64,000 bases of DNA from Paraglaciecola psychrophila 170 (GTDB taxonomy: Bacteria > Pseudomonadota > Gammaproteobacteria > Enterobacterales > Alteromonadaceae): assembly GCF_000347635.1 (NCBI RefSeq), contig NC_020514.1, positions 2,108,001 through 2,172,000 of the forward strand, in the 5' to 3' direction. The notes under the pieces were generated by a model, which was given only the letters and a program-made list of their open reading frames with translations, did not search any database and was not told where the DNA came from. Made by a program: the position numbers and the translations under genes. Positions 19,015-27,954 of the stretch are shown piece by piece. The stretch's first letter is position 1. Each line of letters opens with the position of its first letter.

Positions 19015-19262
19015 ACCGTCAAATAGCTTAATAATACTGCTTGGATTTAACCTCGAAACCCTTGACGAAGTGATTATATTGTTCAATTTTATGCTATTGG
19101 TTTACCTAAAACTCAGATGTTTTTTGGCATAGATATTAACTTTTCCTACTAAACTGGCTGATGAAAAACATCCCCCTGATTTACCCACATCTAGTTGACA
19201 TCAAAATACAGACAATCCATATTAGCCGGTCAATAAATGATTAGTCTAAAGGGAACATATTA

Positions 19263-21662
19263 TTGGAAAGTGACAAATGGCGAATCTCTTTTTCACCGCA
19301 AGTTGCCATCTTGTGGTACTCCGTTATAGCAGGTATATTTTCTGCGTCTTTAATCGCATTTATTGTTTTGTATATTGAGACACAAGAGCGAGCACATATT
19401 GATCGAGTAACACAAAGTGTTGCAGATGGGATTAAGACATTACTTGAAGAAGATATTCACAGGCGGATGGTGTCCCTTACCGAATTTTCTGGGGTGTCTG
19501 CAATTTCAAATAATATGTCAGATGACGAATGGGAACTGCTTAGCAAGTCTTTGTATTATTCTAAGCAGGGATACCATTCAATTGGTTGGTTGGATAGTTC
19601 ATTCAACGTGCGCAGGATATTGCCGATTGAAGGGAATGAAACATCAGTAGACTTTGATTTAGCATTTCAGCCCCTAGCGCTATTATCCGAATTGAAATCT
19701 CAACAACAAAAAAGTGCAGTGATAACGGTTCCACTTAATTCCCTTGAAGGGAAGCTAGGATTAGGGATTTATGTTCCCGTCTTAAAAACAACGCCAAGCA
19801 GTAGAAAAATAGAAGGTTTCATCGTCAGTGTCATTCTTTTTGATCCCTATATTAAATCCGTTTTACCTACCTATTTAATAGCAGAGCATAAACTCACCTT
19901 ATTTATTGACGAACAAAAAGTCTATTCGGACCAAATTAACCAGTCATATATTTCAAACGCATCCAACAGGCAAACATCCTTCGAAATTATGGGGCAGAGA
20001 TGGCAGGTAAATCTGATGCCCAACAGCGAATTTCGCCCCTTTACACTTTTCAGAATGTTCAGTCTTTTAATTGTGCTTGGCATTTTATTGAGCTTTTTTA
20101 TTACCTTAGCAGTCTATACGTTAATGTCTGCACGCAATAAAACAAAATTAACTAAAGATGACCTTAAAAAAACAGCACAACTACTTAAAAACCTACCAGG
20201 TATGGCCTACCAAGCTTTTAATAGGACTAACCGGCCCATGATCTTTGTTAGTGAGGGATGTAAGCTTTTGACGGGGCACTCAAAAAAACAATTTGAGAAA
20301 CACAACATATTATGGGGCAAACTCATTCACCCTCGAGACTATCAACGGGTATGCCAAACTATCAACCACGCCCTAAAAACTAATCGCCTTTTTGAACTTG
20401 AATACCGCATTATAACCAAAAATAATGATGTCCGCTTAATATGGGAAAGGGGAGAGCCAGTTAGTTCTATTGTAAATGACGATTTCATAATTGAAGGTTT
20501 TATTACGGATATCACCTCTATTAAACAGGCTGAAGTTGATCTGCTTCAAAGTTACGCCTTTTCTGAAGCAATAGTTGACTCCGTGGTCGACGCTGTTATC
20601 ACTATTAATAACAATGGGCAGATCCAAAGTTTTAATAATACGGCACAAAACATGTTTGGCTATTCCTTTGATGAAGTAAAAGACATAAACGTAAAAATTC
20701 TAATGCCACAACCATATAGCGATCATCACGACCAGTATTTAGCCCAATACATAGTCACCAACGAAACGCATATTATTGGAAACGGTCGAGAACTTGTGGC
20801 CAAGCGTAAAGATGGCACAACGTTTCCCATTCACTTGTCTGTCAGTGAAATTCACAATAATGAGAAGAAAATGTTTGTAGGGGTGATTAAAGATATCACC
20901 CAACAACGTACATTAGAAAACGAAGCCATTTCACATATCGAACAAATGGCTCATGCAGACAGGCTTAATGCATTGGGTGAAATGGCTGCAGGTATTGCAC
21001 ATGAAATCAATCAGCCTTTAACTGCTATTTCACTATTTTCTCAAACGGGTAAAAACTTTTCCGAAAAAGGTAAGTTTGAAAGACTCCCTGAAATATTTGA
21101 AAAAATAAGTTTACATGCTCGCCGTGCAGGCTCTGTGCTCGAACGTGTACAGCTCATGACAAGACAGGGTGACCGTTCTAAAGAAGTGATTGCTAGCACT
21201 ATATTGATTGATGAAGTGAAAAAACTGGCAGAGTCAGAAGCACGTTTGTGCGACATCAGCATACAGCTCCTTACTTGCAAGGAGAATACAAATGTATTTG
21301 TTGATCGCGTTCAAATACAACAAGTTATCCTCAACCTATTACGTAATGGGATGGAGGCAATGCAGTCTATAGCTTGTAAGAATGGCGCATTAATAAAACT
21401 TCAAATAAGAATTAATGCTGAAAATAATGTTGAAATATCGGTAGTAGATACAGGGGGGGGAATTCCTAAAACGATGATTGATACGTTGTTTACACCATTC
21501 TCTACCACTAAAAAAAATGGTACAGGTATTGGACTTTCGATTTCTAAAAGCATAGTAGAAGAGCATGGCGGCCACATCCACTTTTCTGATAATAAACCGG
21601 CGGGCGCCATTTTTTACTTTACCTTGCCAATACATGAAGAAGGGATCCCCAATGACAAATAA
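19263..21662 (+). CDS. fixL: FixL-like haem-PAS sensor histidine kinase
   Basis: The 799-aa membrane kinase has TM1 (~15-37), a periplasmic sensor domain, TM2 (~265-288), PAS1 (~305-425), PAS2 (~430-555), HisKA with phospho-His H580 (AAGIAHEINQP) and a HATPase with GGGIP and GTGIGLSI. PAS2 matches the O2-binding PAS of rhizobial FixL: HHDQYLAQY carries H489 at the haem-ligand position (BjFixL H200) and IIGNGR carries R509 at the O2-linked arginine (R220), 20 residues apart in both. Likely an oxygen- or redox-responsive kinase. The start is TTG 19263 with AAGGGA eight bases upstream. Its stop overlaps the response regulator by 11 bases. PAS1 has no obvious haem ligand. The added periplasmic domain is larger than in classical FixL. 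Confidence 0.9.
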   Translation: MESDKWRISFSPQVAILWYSVIAGIFSASLIAFIVLYIETQERAHIDRVTQSVADGIKTLLEEDIHRRMVSLTEFSGVSAISNNMSDDEWELLSKSLYYSKQGYHSIGWLDSSFNVRRILPIEGNETSVDFDLAFQPLALLSELKSQQQKSAVITVPLNSLEGKLGLGIYVPVLKTTPSSRKIEGFIVSVILFDPYIKSVLPTYLIAEHKLTLFIDEQKVYSDQINQSYISNASNRQTSFEIMGQRWQVNLMPNSEFRPFTLFRMFSLLIVLGILLSFFITLAVYTLMSARNKTKLTKDDLKKTAQLLKNLPGMAYQAFNRTNRPMIFVSEGCKLLTGHSKKQFEKHNILWGKLIHPRDYQRVCQTINHALKTNRLFELEYRIITKNNDVRLIWERGEPVSSIVNDDFIIEGFITDITSIKQAEVDLLQSYAFSEAIVDSVVDAVITINNNGQIQSFNNTAQNMFGYSFDEVKDINVKILMPQPYSDHHDQYLAQYIVTNETHIIGNGRELVAKRKDGTTFPIHLSVSEIHNNEKKMFVGVIKDITQQRTLENEAISHIEQMAHADRLNALGEMAAGIAHEINQPLTAISLFSQTGKNFSEKGKFERLPEIFEKISLHARRAGSVLERVQLMTRQGDRSKEVIASTILIDEVKKLAESEARLCDISIQLLTCKENTNVFVDRVQIQQVILNLLRNGMEAMQSIACKNGALIKLQIRINAENNVEISVVDTGGGIPKTMIDTLFTPFSTTKKNGTGIGLSISKSIVEEHGGHIHFSDNKPAGAIFYFTLPIHEEGIPNDK

Positions 21663-22272
21663 ACAGACGGTTTTTATAATTGACGATGATGAAGGTATCC
21701 GAGATGGGTTGGAAATGCTACTTGAATCAATTGGGCAAGAGTCTCGAAGTTTTGCCTCAGGGCATGACTTTTTGGTCGCATATGAAGCTAATATGACAGG
21801 CTGTTTGATTTTAGACATACGCATGCCCAAAATGAGTGGCTTAGAAGTTCAGCGTAAACTTAAAAAGCTTAATTGTTTAATTCCTATCATTTTTATAACT
21901 GGTCATGGTGATATACCCATGGCCGTTGAAGCTATGAGGTTAGGGGCAATCGACTTTATTCGTAAACCCTTTAATGAACACCATTTGCTTGAACGCATCA
22001 ATGAAGCGCTTGAAATTAACGACAAGCAACATAAACAAATAATCAACAAACACAGAGATAAATATAAGCATAAAATAGATTTGTTGTCAGCTCGTGAACG
22101 AGAAGTGTTTGATCGAGTAACTGATGGTTCTATGAACAAAGTAATTGCTGCGGATTTTGGTATTAGCGAGCGAACAGTTGAGGTCCATCGTTCTCATGTC
22201 ATGGAGAAGCTAGAAGTGAGAACACTTGCAGAATTAGTTCGGATTAAGATTATGTCTGAGCAATTAGATTAG
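21652..22272 (+). CDS. fixJ: FixJ-family response regulator
   Basis: The 206-aa protein is a REC domain (acidic pocket DDD at 11-13, phospho-acceptor D55 in LILDIRMPK, then ITGHGD and RKPF) joined to a LuxR/NarL-type HTH (LLSAREREVFDRV, SERTVEVHRSHVMEKL). This is the FixJ/TodT/StyR layout. ATG 21652 overlaps the kinase stop by 11 bases and is preceded by GAAGAAGGGA, so the pair is translationally coupled. It probably activates the genes whose promoters share the TTAGGGG-TATCC motif nearby (inference); no target site has been shown. Confidence 0.93.
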   Translation: MTNKQTVFIIDDDEGIRDGLEMLLESIGQESRSFASGHDFLVAYEANMTGCLILDIRMPKMSGLEVQRKLKKLNCLIPIIFITGHGDIPMAVEAMRLGAIDFIRKPFNEHHLLERINEALEINDKQHKQIINKHRDKYKHKIDLLSAREREVFDRVTDGSMNKVIAADFGISERTVEVHRSHVMEKLEVRTLAELVRIKIMSEQLD

Positions 22273-22728
22273 TTTTTCAACGCTATTTTAATTGCACAAA
22301 AAGGCCTAATCTAAAAATCATACAATAATACTGTCGCATCTTTAGGAATATCAATATTCATTGAATTCACATCTTAACTTATCATACCTCTCTTTTTACG
22401 ATTTTAATCGCTCCAAGTCAAAAACAATCCCATCAACGGTTGGGGTTGATGGACTCCAAAAGTTAAGTTCTTTTATTTTGTGAAACGCCGTAAATTCAAT
22501 TATTTAAGACACTTTCATATTAACTAGAAAAGCAAGTCGCAAATGTTAGGGGGTTTCCTCATATTAATGTCCTTTGGTTAGTGGGTATCCACAATAGAAG
22601 CAACCATACAAAAATGAGAATCTAGCAGCAGAATCTAATGGCAACTAGATTTGTGTGCGGTTGACTTATTAAACCTTAATCATCGCTTTTTATACCACCT
22701 CGCAACAACTGAGATTAGGAGTCGCTTG
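22273..22728 (+). promoter_or_regulatory. promoter region of ZIP gene with two shared motifs
   Basis: No gene. Two copies of a motif seen before other genes here lie at 22546-22560 (TTAGGGGGTTTCCTC) and 22578-22593 (TTAGTGGGTATCCACA), about 136-183 bases before the ZIP ATG. A small hairpin, CCATCAAC/GTTGATGG, is at 22430-22452. The spacing suits activator sites. Confidence 0.45.
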
Positions 22729-23465
22729 ATGACGACACTGAACTGGATAATTGTCAGTGGTGTATCGATGAGTTCAATAGCACTGGTAGGCAGTTTTACG
22801 CTGCTATTGAAACAGTCGACCCTTGAAAAAGTGCTAGAACCTTTAGTAGCGATTGCTGCAGGTTCGCTTCTTGGTGGAGCGTTTTTTCATATGATCCCAA
22901 CCGCCCTTAAAGCCAACCTCAGCCTTGTGACTATTGGCATATTAATCGTCTGTGGATTTACCGTTTTTTAGTCCTTGAGCAATCTTTGCATTGGCACCAT
23001 AACCATCAGCTGCCAATTAAGCGCAAGGAGCCTTTGACGTACATGATTCTAATCGGTGATGGGCTCCACAATTTTTTGGGCGGTATGGTGATAGCCGGCG
23101 TGTTTATAATAGATATTCGTTTAGGCATCGTCTGTTGGCTAGCAGCAGCCACTCATGAGGTACCTCAAGAGTTGGGAGATTTTGCTGTGTTAATAAATGG
23201 TGGCTGGTCAAAAGGCTCAGCACTGCTTTTTAATTTTCTATCTGGTTTGACTTTTTTATTCGGGGGGGTAATTACCTATATATTATCGTTTCAACTCGAT
23301 GTTTCTTGGCTCATTCCCTTTGCCGCGGGCAATTTTATTTATATTGGTGCGTCAGATTTAATCCCGAAAATGAGCAAAGATACAGATATCAATCTAAAAA
23401 GTAGGGCGATGACCGTGGTAGCATTTACATCAGGAATTTACTTGATGATATTGGTAATGCCCTGA
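22729..23465 (+). pseudogene. ZIP-family divalent metal transporter, frameshifted
   Basis: The product would be a ~245-aa ZIP (PF02535) transporter: GSLLGGAFFHMIPTAL in the first half, then HNFLGG and HEVPQELGDF, the metal-binding helices of bacterial ZIP proteins. ATG 22729 has AGGAG seven bases upstream. The frame closes at TAG 22969-22971 directly after a run of six T (22964-22969); one further T would join it to the second half (LVLEQSLHWHHNH onward), which runs intact to 23465. So a one-base deletion, a sequencing error, or a slip on TTT before the stop separates the halves. Everything else looks functional. Confidence 0.85.
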
Positions 23466-23788
23466 TTATGAGCATGTTTGAACCTGATAAAATAAGATTT
23501 TACAGTGATCACGTCAGAGCCTAGAAAAGGTGCATCAGTTAAATTATTTCAATGGACGTAATAGTTAACCTGAGCTCGTGATAAGCCATACCGTCCAGCA
23601 CCACTATTACCGCTCCTATCTTCGTTTTCGATTATTTAGAATACGCAAACTAAATCAATTTAATTGTTTATACCCGTTAGTTGAGAATAAACCCTAAGTG
23701 TTATCCCTTACATACCTATTCAATTAATTCCCCTAAGCTGTATGTCACAGTCTTTTGCATTAACGTGATTGGCGAGAAATAAGAGGTC
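23466..23788 (+). promoter_or_regulatory. upstream region of hflKC with motif-like sites
   Basis: No gene. Reverse-orientation copies of the shared motif occur at 23701-23710 (TTATCCCTTA) and 23728-23736 (TTCCCCTAA), about 130-165 bases before the hflK ATG, the same distance as at the ZIP gene. The remainder shows nothing identifiable. Confidence 0.35.
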
Positions 23789-23881
23789 ATGATGATGAAA
23801 ATCCCAAATGATGATAAGAACACACTCATAAAACGATTTCTAGTTTCTAAAAAAAGAGAACTTCATGTCCCCACAAAATGA
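23789..23881 (+). CDS. possible 30-codon leader peptide overlapping hflK
   Basis: A run of three in-frame ATGs (23789, 23792, 23795) follows AAGAGG, a good ribosome site. The frame encodes about 30 residues rich in Lys/Arg (IPNDDKNTLIKRFLVSKKRE) and stops at 23881, 17 bases inside the hflK coding region. That overlap could couple translation. No known family; it may be chance. Confidence 0.3.
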   Translation: MMMKIPNDDKNTLIKRFLVSKKRELHVPTK

Positions 23882-24953
23882 AAGTAAAAATGGCCCCCCC
23901 GATTTAGATAAAGTAGCGAGTGAAATGTTACATAAATATAAGATTTTGTCGGGTGGTAAGTTTAAAACTGGTGTATCAGTTTTAATCTTAGTGCTGTTGA
24001 GTATAACTGCCTACACTTCTTTATACACAGTGCCTAGTGATTCTGTTGCTGTGGTCTTAAGATTTGGTAAGTTTCAAGAAGTTTTGCGACCAGGCTTACA
24101 CTTGAAAGTGCCATTAGGCATTGATCGCGTCAATATAGTGCCGACCAAACGCCAGTTAAAACAGGAGTTTGGCTTTTCTACCCCTGGGGCTACTGATCCT
24201 GATCAGAACATTAATCCTAATAATAATATCCGTTCAACTCGGTCAAGTATTTCACCTGCAAATGATCAAGTGGCGGAAACCCAAATGGTGACAGGTGATT
24301 TAAACACTGCTTTGGTTGAATGGGTGATTCAATATCGCATAGCTGATCCTAAAAATTATTTGTTTGAGGTCCGTGATCCTGCTGGCACTTTACGCTATGT
24401 ATCGGAATCAGTTATGCGCGAAGTGGTGGGTGATAGAACGGTGGATGAAGTTATTACTATCGGCCGACAAGAGATTGAGGTTGAAGCCTTGAGAAAGATG
24501 CAAGCATTAGCAAGTCAATATGTGATGGGAATCAGTATTGATCAGGTACAGCTAAAAAATATTAACCCTCCTGTCCCAGTGCAGGCTTCATTCAATGAAG
24601 TCAATCAAGCTCAGCAAGAAAAAGAGAAGCTGATCAATGAAGCTCGACGCGAATATAATCGTATTATTCCGCTGGCCGAGGGGGAACGTGACCAACGTAT
24701 AAGGGAAGCCGACGGTTATCGGCTTAAACGAATTAATGAGGCCGAGGGCGACGCACTGCGTTTCAATGCGCTGTTTGCTGAGTACCAGCAGGCACCAGAG
24801 GTAACTCGCAGGCGAATCTATCTAGAAACAATGCAAGAAGTGATGCCAACGATTAAAGATAAAATTATTATTGATAACGCAGCGCTCGGTGTATTGCCCT
24901 TGCTCAACTTAACGCCTTCAAGTATTCAAAAAATAAAAGGACAACAACCATGA
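23865..24953 (+). CDS. hflK: HflK-like SPFH/prohibitin-family membrane protein
   Basis: The 362-aa protein has one N-terminal membrane segment (~38-56) and then an SPFH/band-7 domain: VPSDSVAVVLRFGKF, RPGLHLKVPLGID, a middle QYRIADP stretch, and a long charged coiled coil (EARREYNRIIPLAEGERD). It pairs with an HflC-like gene by a 4-base ATGA overlap. HflK/HflC form the membrane cage that modulates the FtsH protease. The usual Gly-rich N-terminus of HflK is absent and the genes are far from hfq/miaA, so this is probably a second, stress-linked HflKC set rather than the housekeeping pair (inference). Confidence 0.88.
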   Translation: MSPQNESKNGPPDLDKVASEMLHKYKILSGGKFKTGVSVLILVLLSITAYTSLYTVPSDSVAVVLRFGKFQEVLRPGLHLKVPLGIDRVNIVPTKRQLKQEFGFSTPGATDPDQNINPNNNIRSTRSSISPANDQVAETQMVTGDLNTALVEWVIQYRIADPKNYLFEVRDPAGTLRYVSESVMREVVGDRTVDEVITIGRQEIEVEALRKMQALASQYVMGISIDQVQLKNINPPVPVQASFNEVNQAQQEKEKLINEARREYNRIIPLAEGERDQRIREADGYRLKRINEAEGDALRFNALFAEYQQAPEVTRRRIYLETMQEVMPTIKDKIIIDNAALGVLPLLNLTPSSIQKIKGQQP

Positions 24954-25933
24954 AACCTTATTTGATAGTCGGCAGCAGTATCATAGCCGCGGTTGTAGCA
25001 GTGACCTTGTATAGCGCTTTGTATACAGTTAACGAAGTCGAACAGGCTATTATTACCCAGTTTGGTAAACCGGTGGGAGAGCCCATTATTGACGCTGGTA
25101 TTCAATTTAAGCTGCCATTTGTTCAGAAAGTTAATACTATTGATAAGCGAGTATTGGAATGGGAAGGTACACCGTCTGATATGCCGACCAAAGACAAACT
25201 CTATATCTCTGTCAGTCTCTATGCACGTTGGCAGGTGACCGACCCTCTGCAATACTTCTTGCGTTTGGGCAATGAGCGCAGCGCGCAATCTAGACTGGAT
25301 GATATTTTTGGTAGTGAAACCCGTAACGCAGTAGCCACACACGAACTAATTGAAATTATTCGAACCACTAAAGGTCGCCAGCCTTTACGTGACGCATCAC
25401 TCACCCAAGCTGAAAAAGAGCAGAATATCGGCAGTCTGGTACCTATTACCGAGGGGCGCTTAGTCGTAGAGCAAGATATATTCAATGCAGCCGCAGAAAA
25501 AGTGCGAGTGTTCGGTATTGAGCTCATGGACATTCGCTTTAAACGTATTAATTACAACGAAAGCGTACGGCCTAAAATTTACGAGCGCATGATAAGTGAA
25601 CGTCGTCAAATAGCGGAACGCTTTTTGTCAGAAGGTAAAGGTGAAGCTGCACGTATACGAGGTAATCGAGAGCGAGACCTAGATAAGATTCAATCGGAAG
25701 CCTATCGTGAGGTAGTGGAAATTAGAGGTAAAGCCGACGCAAAAGCCGCATCTATCTACGCTTCCGCTTATAATCAAAATGAACAAGCCGTCGCATTTTA
25801 TGCTTTTACTCGTTCTTTGCAGGCTTTAGAGCCGACCCTTGGTCAAAATACGACATTGGTGTTGTCGACTGACAGCGAACTATTTCAGTATTTGCAACAC
25901 ACCCAAACCGGCAAGTTAAGCCCTAAAAACTAG
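24950..25933 (+). CDS. hflC: HflC-like SPFH/prohibitin-family membrane protein
   Basis: The 327-aa protein has an N-terminal membrane anchor (~4-22), then the HflC pattern NEVEQAIITQFGKPVG, AGIQFKLPFVQ, KRVLEWEG and WQVTDP, and a coiled-coil tail (SEGKGEAARIRGNRERDLDK). The ATG overlaps the hflK stop (ATGA). With HflK it would form the periplasmic SPFH complex around FtsH. The operon ends at the hairpin at 26001. Confidence 0.9.
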   Translation: MKPYLIVGSSIIAAVVAVTLYSALYTVNEVEQAIITQFGKPVGEPIIDAGIQFKLPFVQKVNTIDKRVLEWEGTPSDMPTKDKLYISVSLYARWQVTDPLQYFLRLGNERSAQSRLDDIFGSETRNAVATHELIEIIRTTKGRQPLRDASLTQAEKEQNIGSLVPITEGRLVVEQDIFNAAAEKVRVFGIELMDIRFKRINYNESVRPKIYERMISERRQIAERFLSEGKGEAARIRGNRERDLDKIQSEAYREVVEIRGKADAKAASIYASAYNQNEQAVAFYAFTRSLQALEPTLGQNTTLVLSTDSELFQYLQHTQTGKLSPKN

Positions 25934-26000
25934 TATGCATTCTGTTGGTTGGGTGGGTTTTAGACGTCCAAATAAAAGTGATTTTAACTGATTGCATAAA

Positions 26001-26032
26001 CGTCTCTGAAAACACCATCAGAGACGCGTTTT
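26001..26032 (+). terminator. hairpin terminator after hflKC
   Basis: CGTCTCTGA (26001-26009) pairs perfectly with TCAGAGACG (26018-26026) around an 8-base loop, followed by CGTTTTA. The stem is strong but the T-tract short. Confidence 0.65.
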
Positions 26033-26127
26033 ACATGTTTAGCTTATCTATAAAGTTGAATGTAGCAGACGCGATAATATTGCTTAAATTAAAGACTTAA
26101 TAACGGATAATTAACGGAGTGAAACTA

Positions 26128-26364
26128 ATGAGAACAAACAAGACCGATCAAAATGAAGCGAATATTCCAAACTTTGCGGCCTTAAACAACTCCATAGTAA
26201 ATGAGCAAGAACAACTGGTAAAAAAATTATTGGTAAAAGAATTATTGGCAAACGAAACAATGCAAAAGCTTGAAAAAAACTATCTCATTGATATAGCTAA
26301 ACATAAAAATAATAGCACTATCATAAAACTACTTGAAGATATTCCAACACGGTTGCACAGCTAG
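26128..26364 (+). CDS. small hypothetical protein
   Basis: The 78-aa, charged, helix-prone protein has a Lys/Glu-rich central stretch (VKKLLVKELLANETMQKLEK) and no signal or membrane segment. Start placed at ATG 26128, eight bases after GGAG; a GTG at 26119 is possible but sits inside that ribosome site. I do not recognise the family. It lies between hflKC and another small gene and may belong to the same stress module. Confidence 0.6.
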   Translation: MRTNKTDQNEANIPNFAALNNSIVNEQEQLVKKLLVKELLANETMQKLEKNYLIDIAKHKNNSTIIKLLEDIPTRLHS

Positions 26365-26423
26365 TATTGGCTTTATATATCATCAGGTGCTGTTTTAATC
26401 CTTAACATTGGAGGTGAATAAAC

Positions 26424-26627
26424 ATGGAACTTAACGTTATCGACGAACATTATCCTAGCAAAGTGGTTGGTATATATAATGAAGAATCTTGCGTAAACAA
26501 ATCTTCTGAGAAGCTAATCAAAGAGGTGGGCTTTTTGGTAGAGCGGATTAGTACCGTAAGTCCTGAAGATACCGATTTTGAGTATAAATTGGTGCATGAC
26601 AGCAAAGGACTGGTCAGACTGTCCTAA
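26424..26627 (+). CDS. small hypothetical protein
   Basis: The 67-aa protein is acidic and soluble (MELNVIDEHYPSKVVGIYNE at the start). A strong GGAGGTG ribosome site precedes ATG 26424 and supports real translation. No family is recognised. It is probably co-transcribed with the preceding small gene, 60 bases away. Confidence 0.65.
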   Translation: MELNVIDEHYPSKVVGIYNEESCVNKSSEKLIKEVGFLVERISTVSPEDTDFEYKLVHDSKGLVRLS

Positions 26628-26660
26628 GTTCACATTTGATACTAGGGCTGCGGCTGTTCG

Positions 26661-26853
26661 GTGATTGGGCTTATAATAGCAGGCGTATTAATGACTATTG
26701 GCCCTGCTTTTGCCACATCAAGCCCAGTGATGATGTTATCGGTTGCGGCTATTTTAGGTGATTTTTAACGGTTTGTTAATTGCCGGGGCTATCTCTATAC
26801 GCCCAGATCATGAACAATCGATTAACAGCGCTCGGCACGCCACTCATCATTAG
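26661..26853 (+). pseudogene. small membrane protein gene broken by one extra T
   Basis: From GTG 26661 the frame encodes two hydrophobic segments (VIGLIIAGVLMTIGPAFATS, then PVMMLSVAAILGDF) and stops at TAA after five T (26762-26766). Dropping one T continues smoothly as NGLLIAGAISIRPDHEQS to TAG 26851-26853, giving a ~64-aa membrane protein. No ribosome site is obvious and the family is unknown. Decayed gene or sequencing indel. Confidence 0.45.
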
Positions 26854-26933
26854 ATAGAAAAAGCTAAAAATAATAATGCAGCCCTTAGCAATAAAGCTGT
26901 CAGAGTCGTTTTAGTACTTCGATTGTCTCCTAT

Positions 26934-27254
26934 ATGTTATACCATTTCATCTTAATTACTGCCCACCTTTACCCAATCCCTTGGATCTGAATTTAGTATC
27001 CTTAGTGGGTCGCTAATATAATCTTCTCTCTGTGTAGCGCAGCGCTCGGCGCCAGACGCTCTTTTTTCTCTGTGGTGAAAATTTTTGTAGTTGAAAGGCT
27101 AAACAACAAGATATTTGGACCACCGAGAACACCGGGTGCCGCACACAGAGAGCACAAAGAAAAGAAAAGCCTCCTGATTAAGCAAATCTTGCTCTGCCCC
27201 TGAATTAGGAGTGAGCAATTAGCTCACTATTTTATATGGAATGGTATAAAACAT
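26934..27254. repeat. MITE-like element with terminal and internal inverted repeats
   Basis: The ends are imperfect inverted repeats: ATGTTATACCATTTCAT (26934-26950) and the complement of ATATGGAATGGTATAAAACAT (27234-27254). Inside, CTCTCTGTGT (about 27029-27038) is inverted as ACACAGAGAG (about 27142-27151), and AGTGAGC/GCTCACT forms a hairpin at 27210-27228. No coding capacity. The whole ~320 bp fits a non-autonomous mobile or dispersed intergenic repeat, close to the 3' end of the amidotransferase gene. Confidence 0.5.
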
Positions 27255-27279
27255 GTGGCAAGCAGGCGCAATAGAGCAT

Positions 27280-27954
27280 TTAAAAAGTACAGCTTTTGGT
27301 GCACTTAACAAGCCAACGAAATATCGCAAATTGTGAAGGTAAATAGATAAGGTATTCAGGATGCCATTGCAGGCCGATGACTTTGTCTTCTTTTGATTCT
27401 ATAGCTTGTGTAATGTTGTCTAGATCCCAGCCTACTACCTTAAGGTTTGCCCCAGTAACTCTGATTGCTTGATGATGAAGACTGTTAACCAGCAGATGTC
27501 GCTTGTTGGAAATACTAGCTAATAAGGAACCTTTTGAGACTTGAACTTGTTTAGTTGGCAATAATCCAGGGCGATTGTAAGTATGCTGTCGTAACGATCT
27601 AATATCTTGAAAAAGAGAGCCCCCCAAAACCACATTAATCAGCTGGGCTCCGCGGCAAATACCTATCAGGGGAATGGTTTTATTCAATGCTTTTTTAATC
27701 CAATCGATTTCCAATTGGTCACGTTTAATGTCAATTTTGACGTTATTATTAATCTCCCCTTTATAGTATTCAGGATTAATATCATCGCCTCCACCTACAA
27801 TTAATGCATCAATTAACTCGATATTTTGAGAATGGCGCACACTGATTCGTGCTGGTATGGCACCTGCTAATCTCAGAGCAAGCGCTGTGCACCACCAACT
27901 AGGCGACCAGCGTTTTGCGTTGCCGCTTACACCAATTCGTGGTCTTTTAACCAT
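27280..27954 (-). CDS. class-I glutamine amidotransferase (peptidase C26, PuuD-like)
   Basis: The 224-aa protein of the gamma-glutamyl-GABA hydrolase/PuuD type has nucleophile Cys in GICRGAQLINVVLGG and catalytic His-Glu in QWHPEY near the C-terminus. The N-terminal motif KRPRIGVSGN is typical. ATG 27954 places the start at that motif; an ATG at 27975 is also possible. It overlaps the 3' end of the upstream amidoligase gene by 28 bases, so the two are coupled. The pairing suggests it supplies ammonia for, or trims products of, the amidoligase (known association of these families; specific substrate unknown). Confidence 0.9.
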   Translation of the reverse strand: MVKRPRIGVSGNAKRWSPSWWCTALALRLAGAIPARISVRHSQNIELIDALIVGGGDDINPEYYKGEINNNVKIDIKRDQLEIDWIKKALNKTIPLIGICRGAQLINVVLGGSLFQDIRSLRQHTYNRPGLLPTKQVQVSKGSLLASISNKRHLLVNSLHHQAIRVTGANLKVVGWDLDNITQAIESKEDKVIGLQWHPEYLIYLPSQFAIFRWLVKCTKSCTF

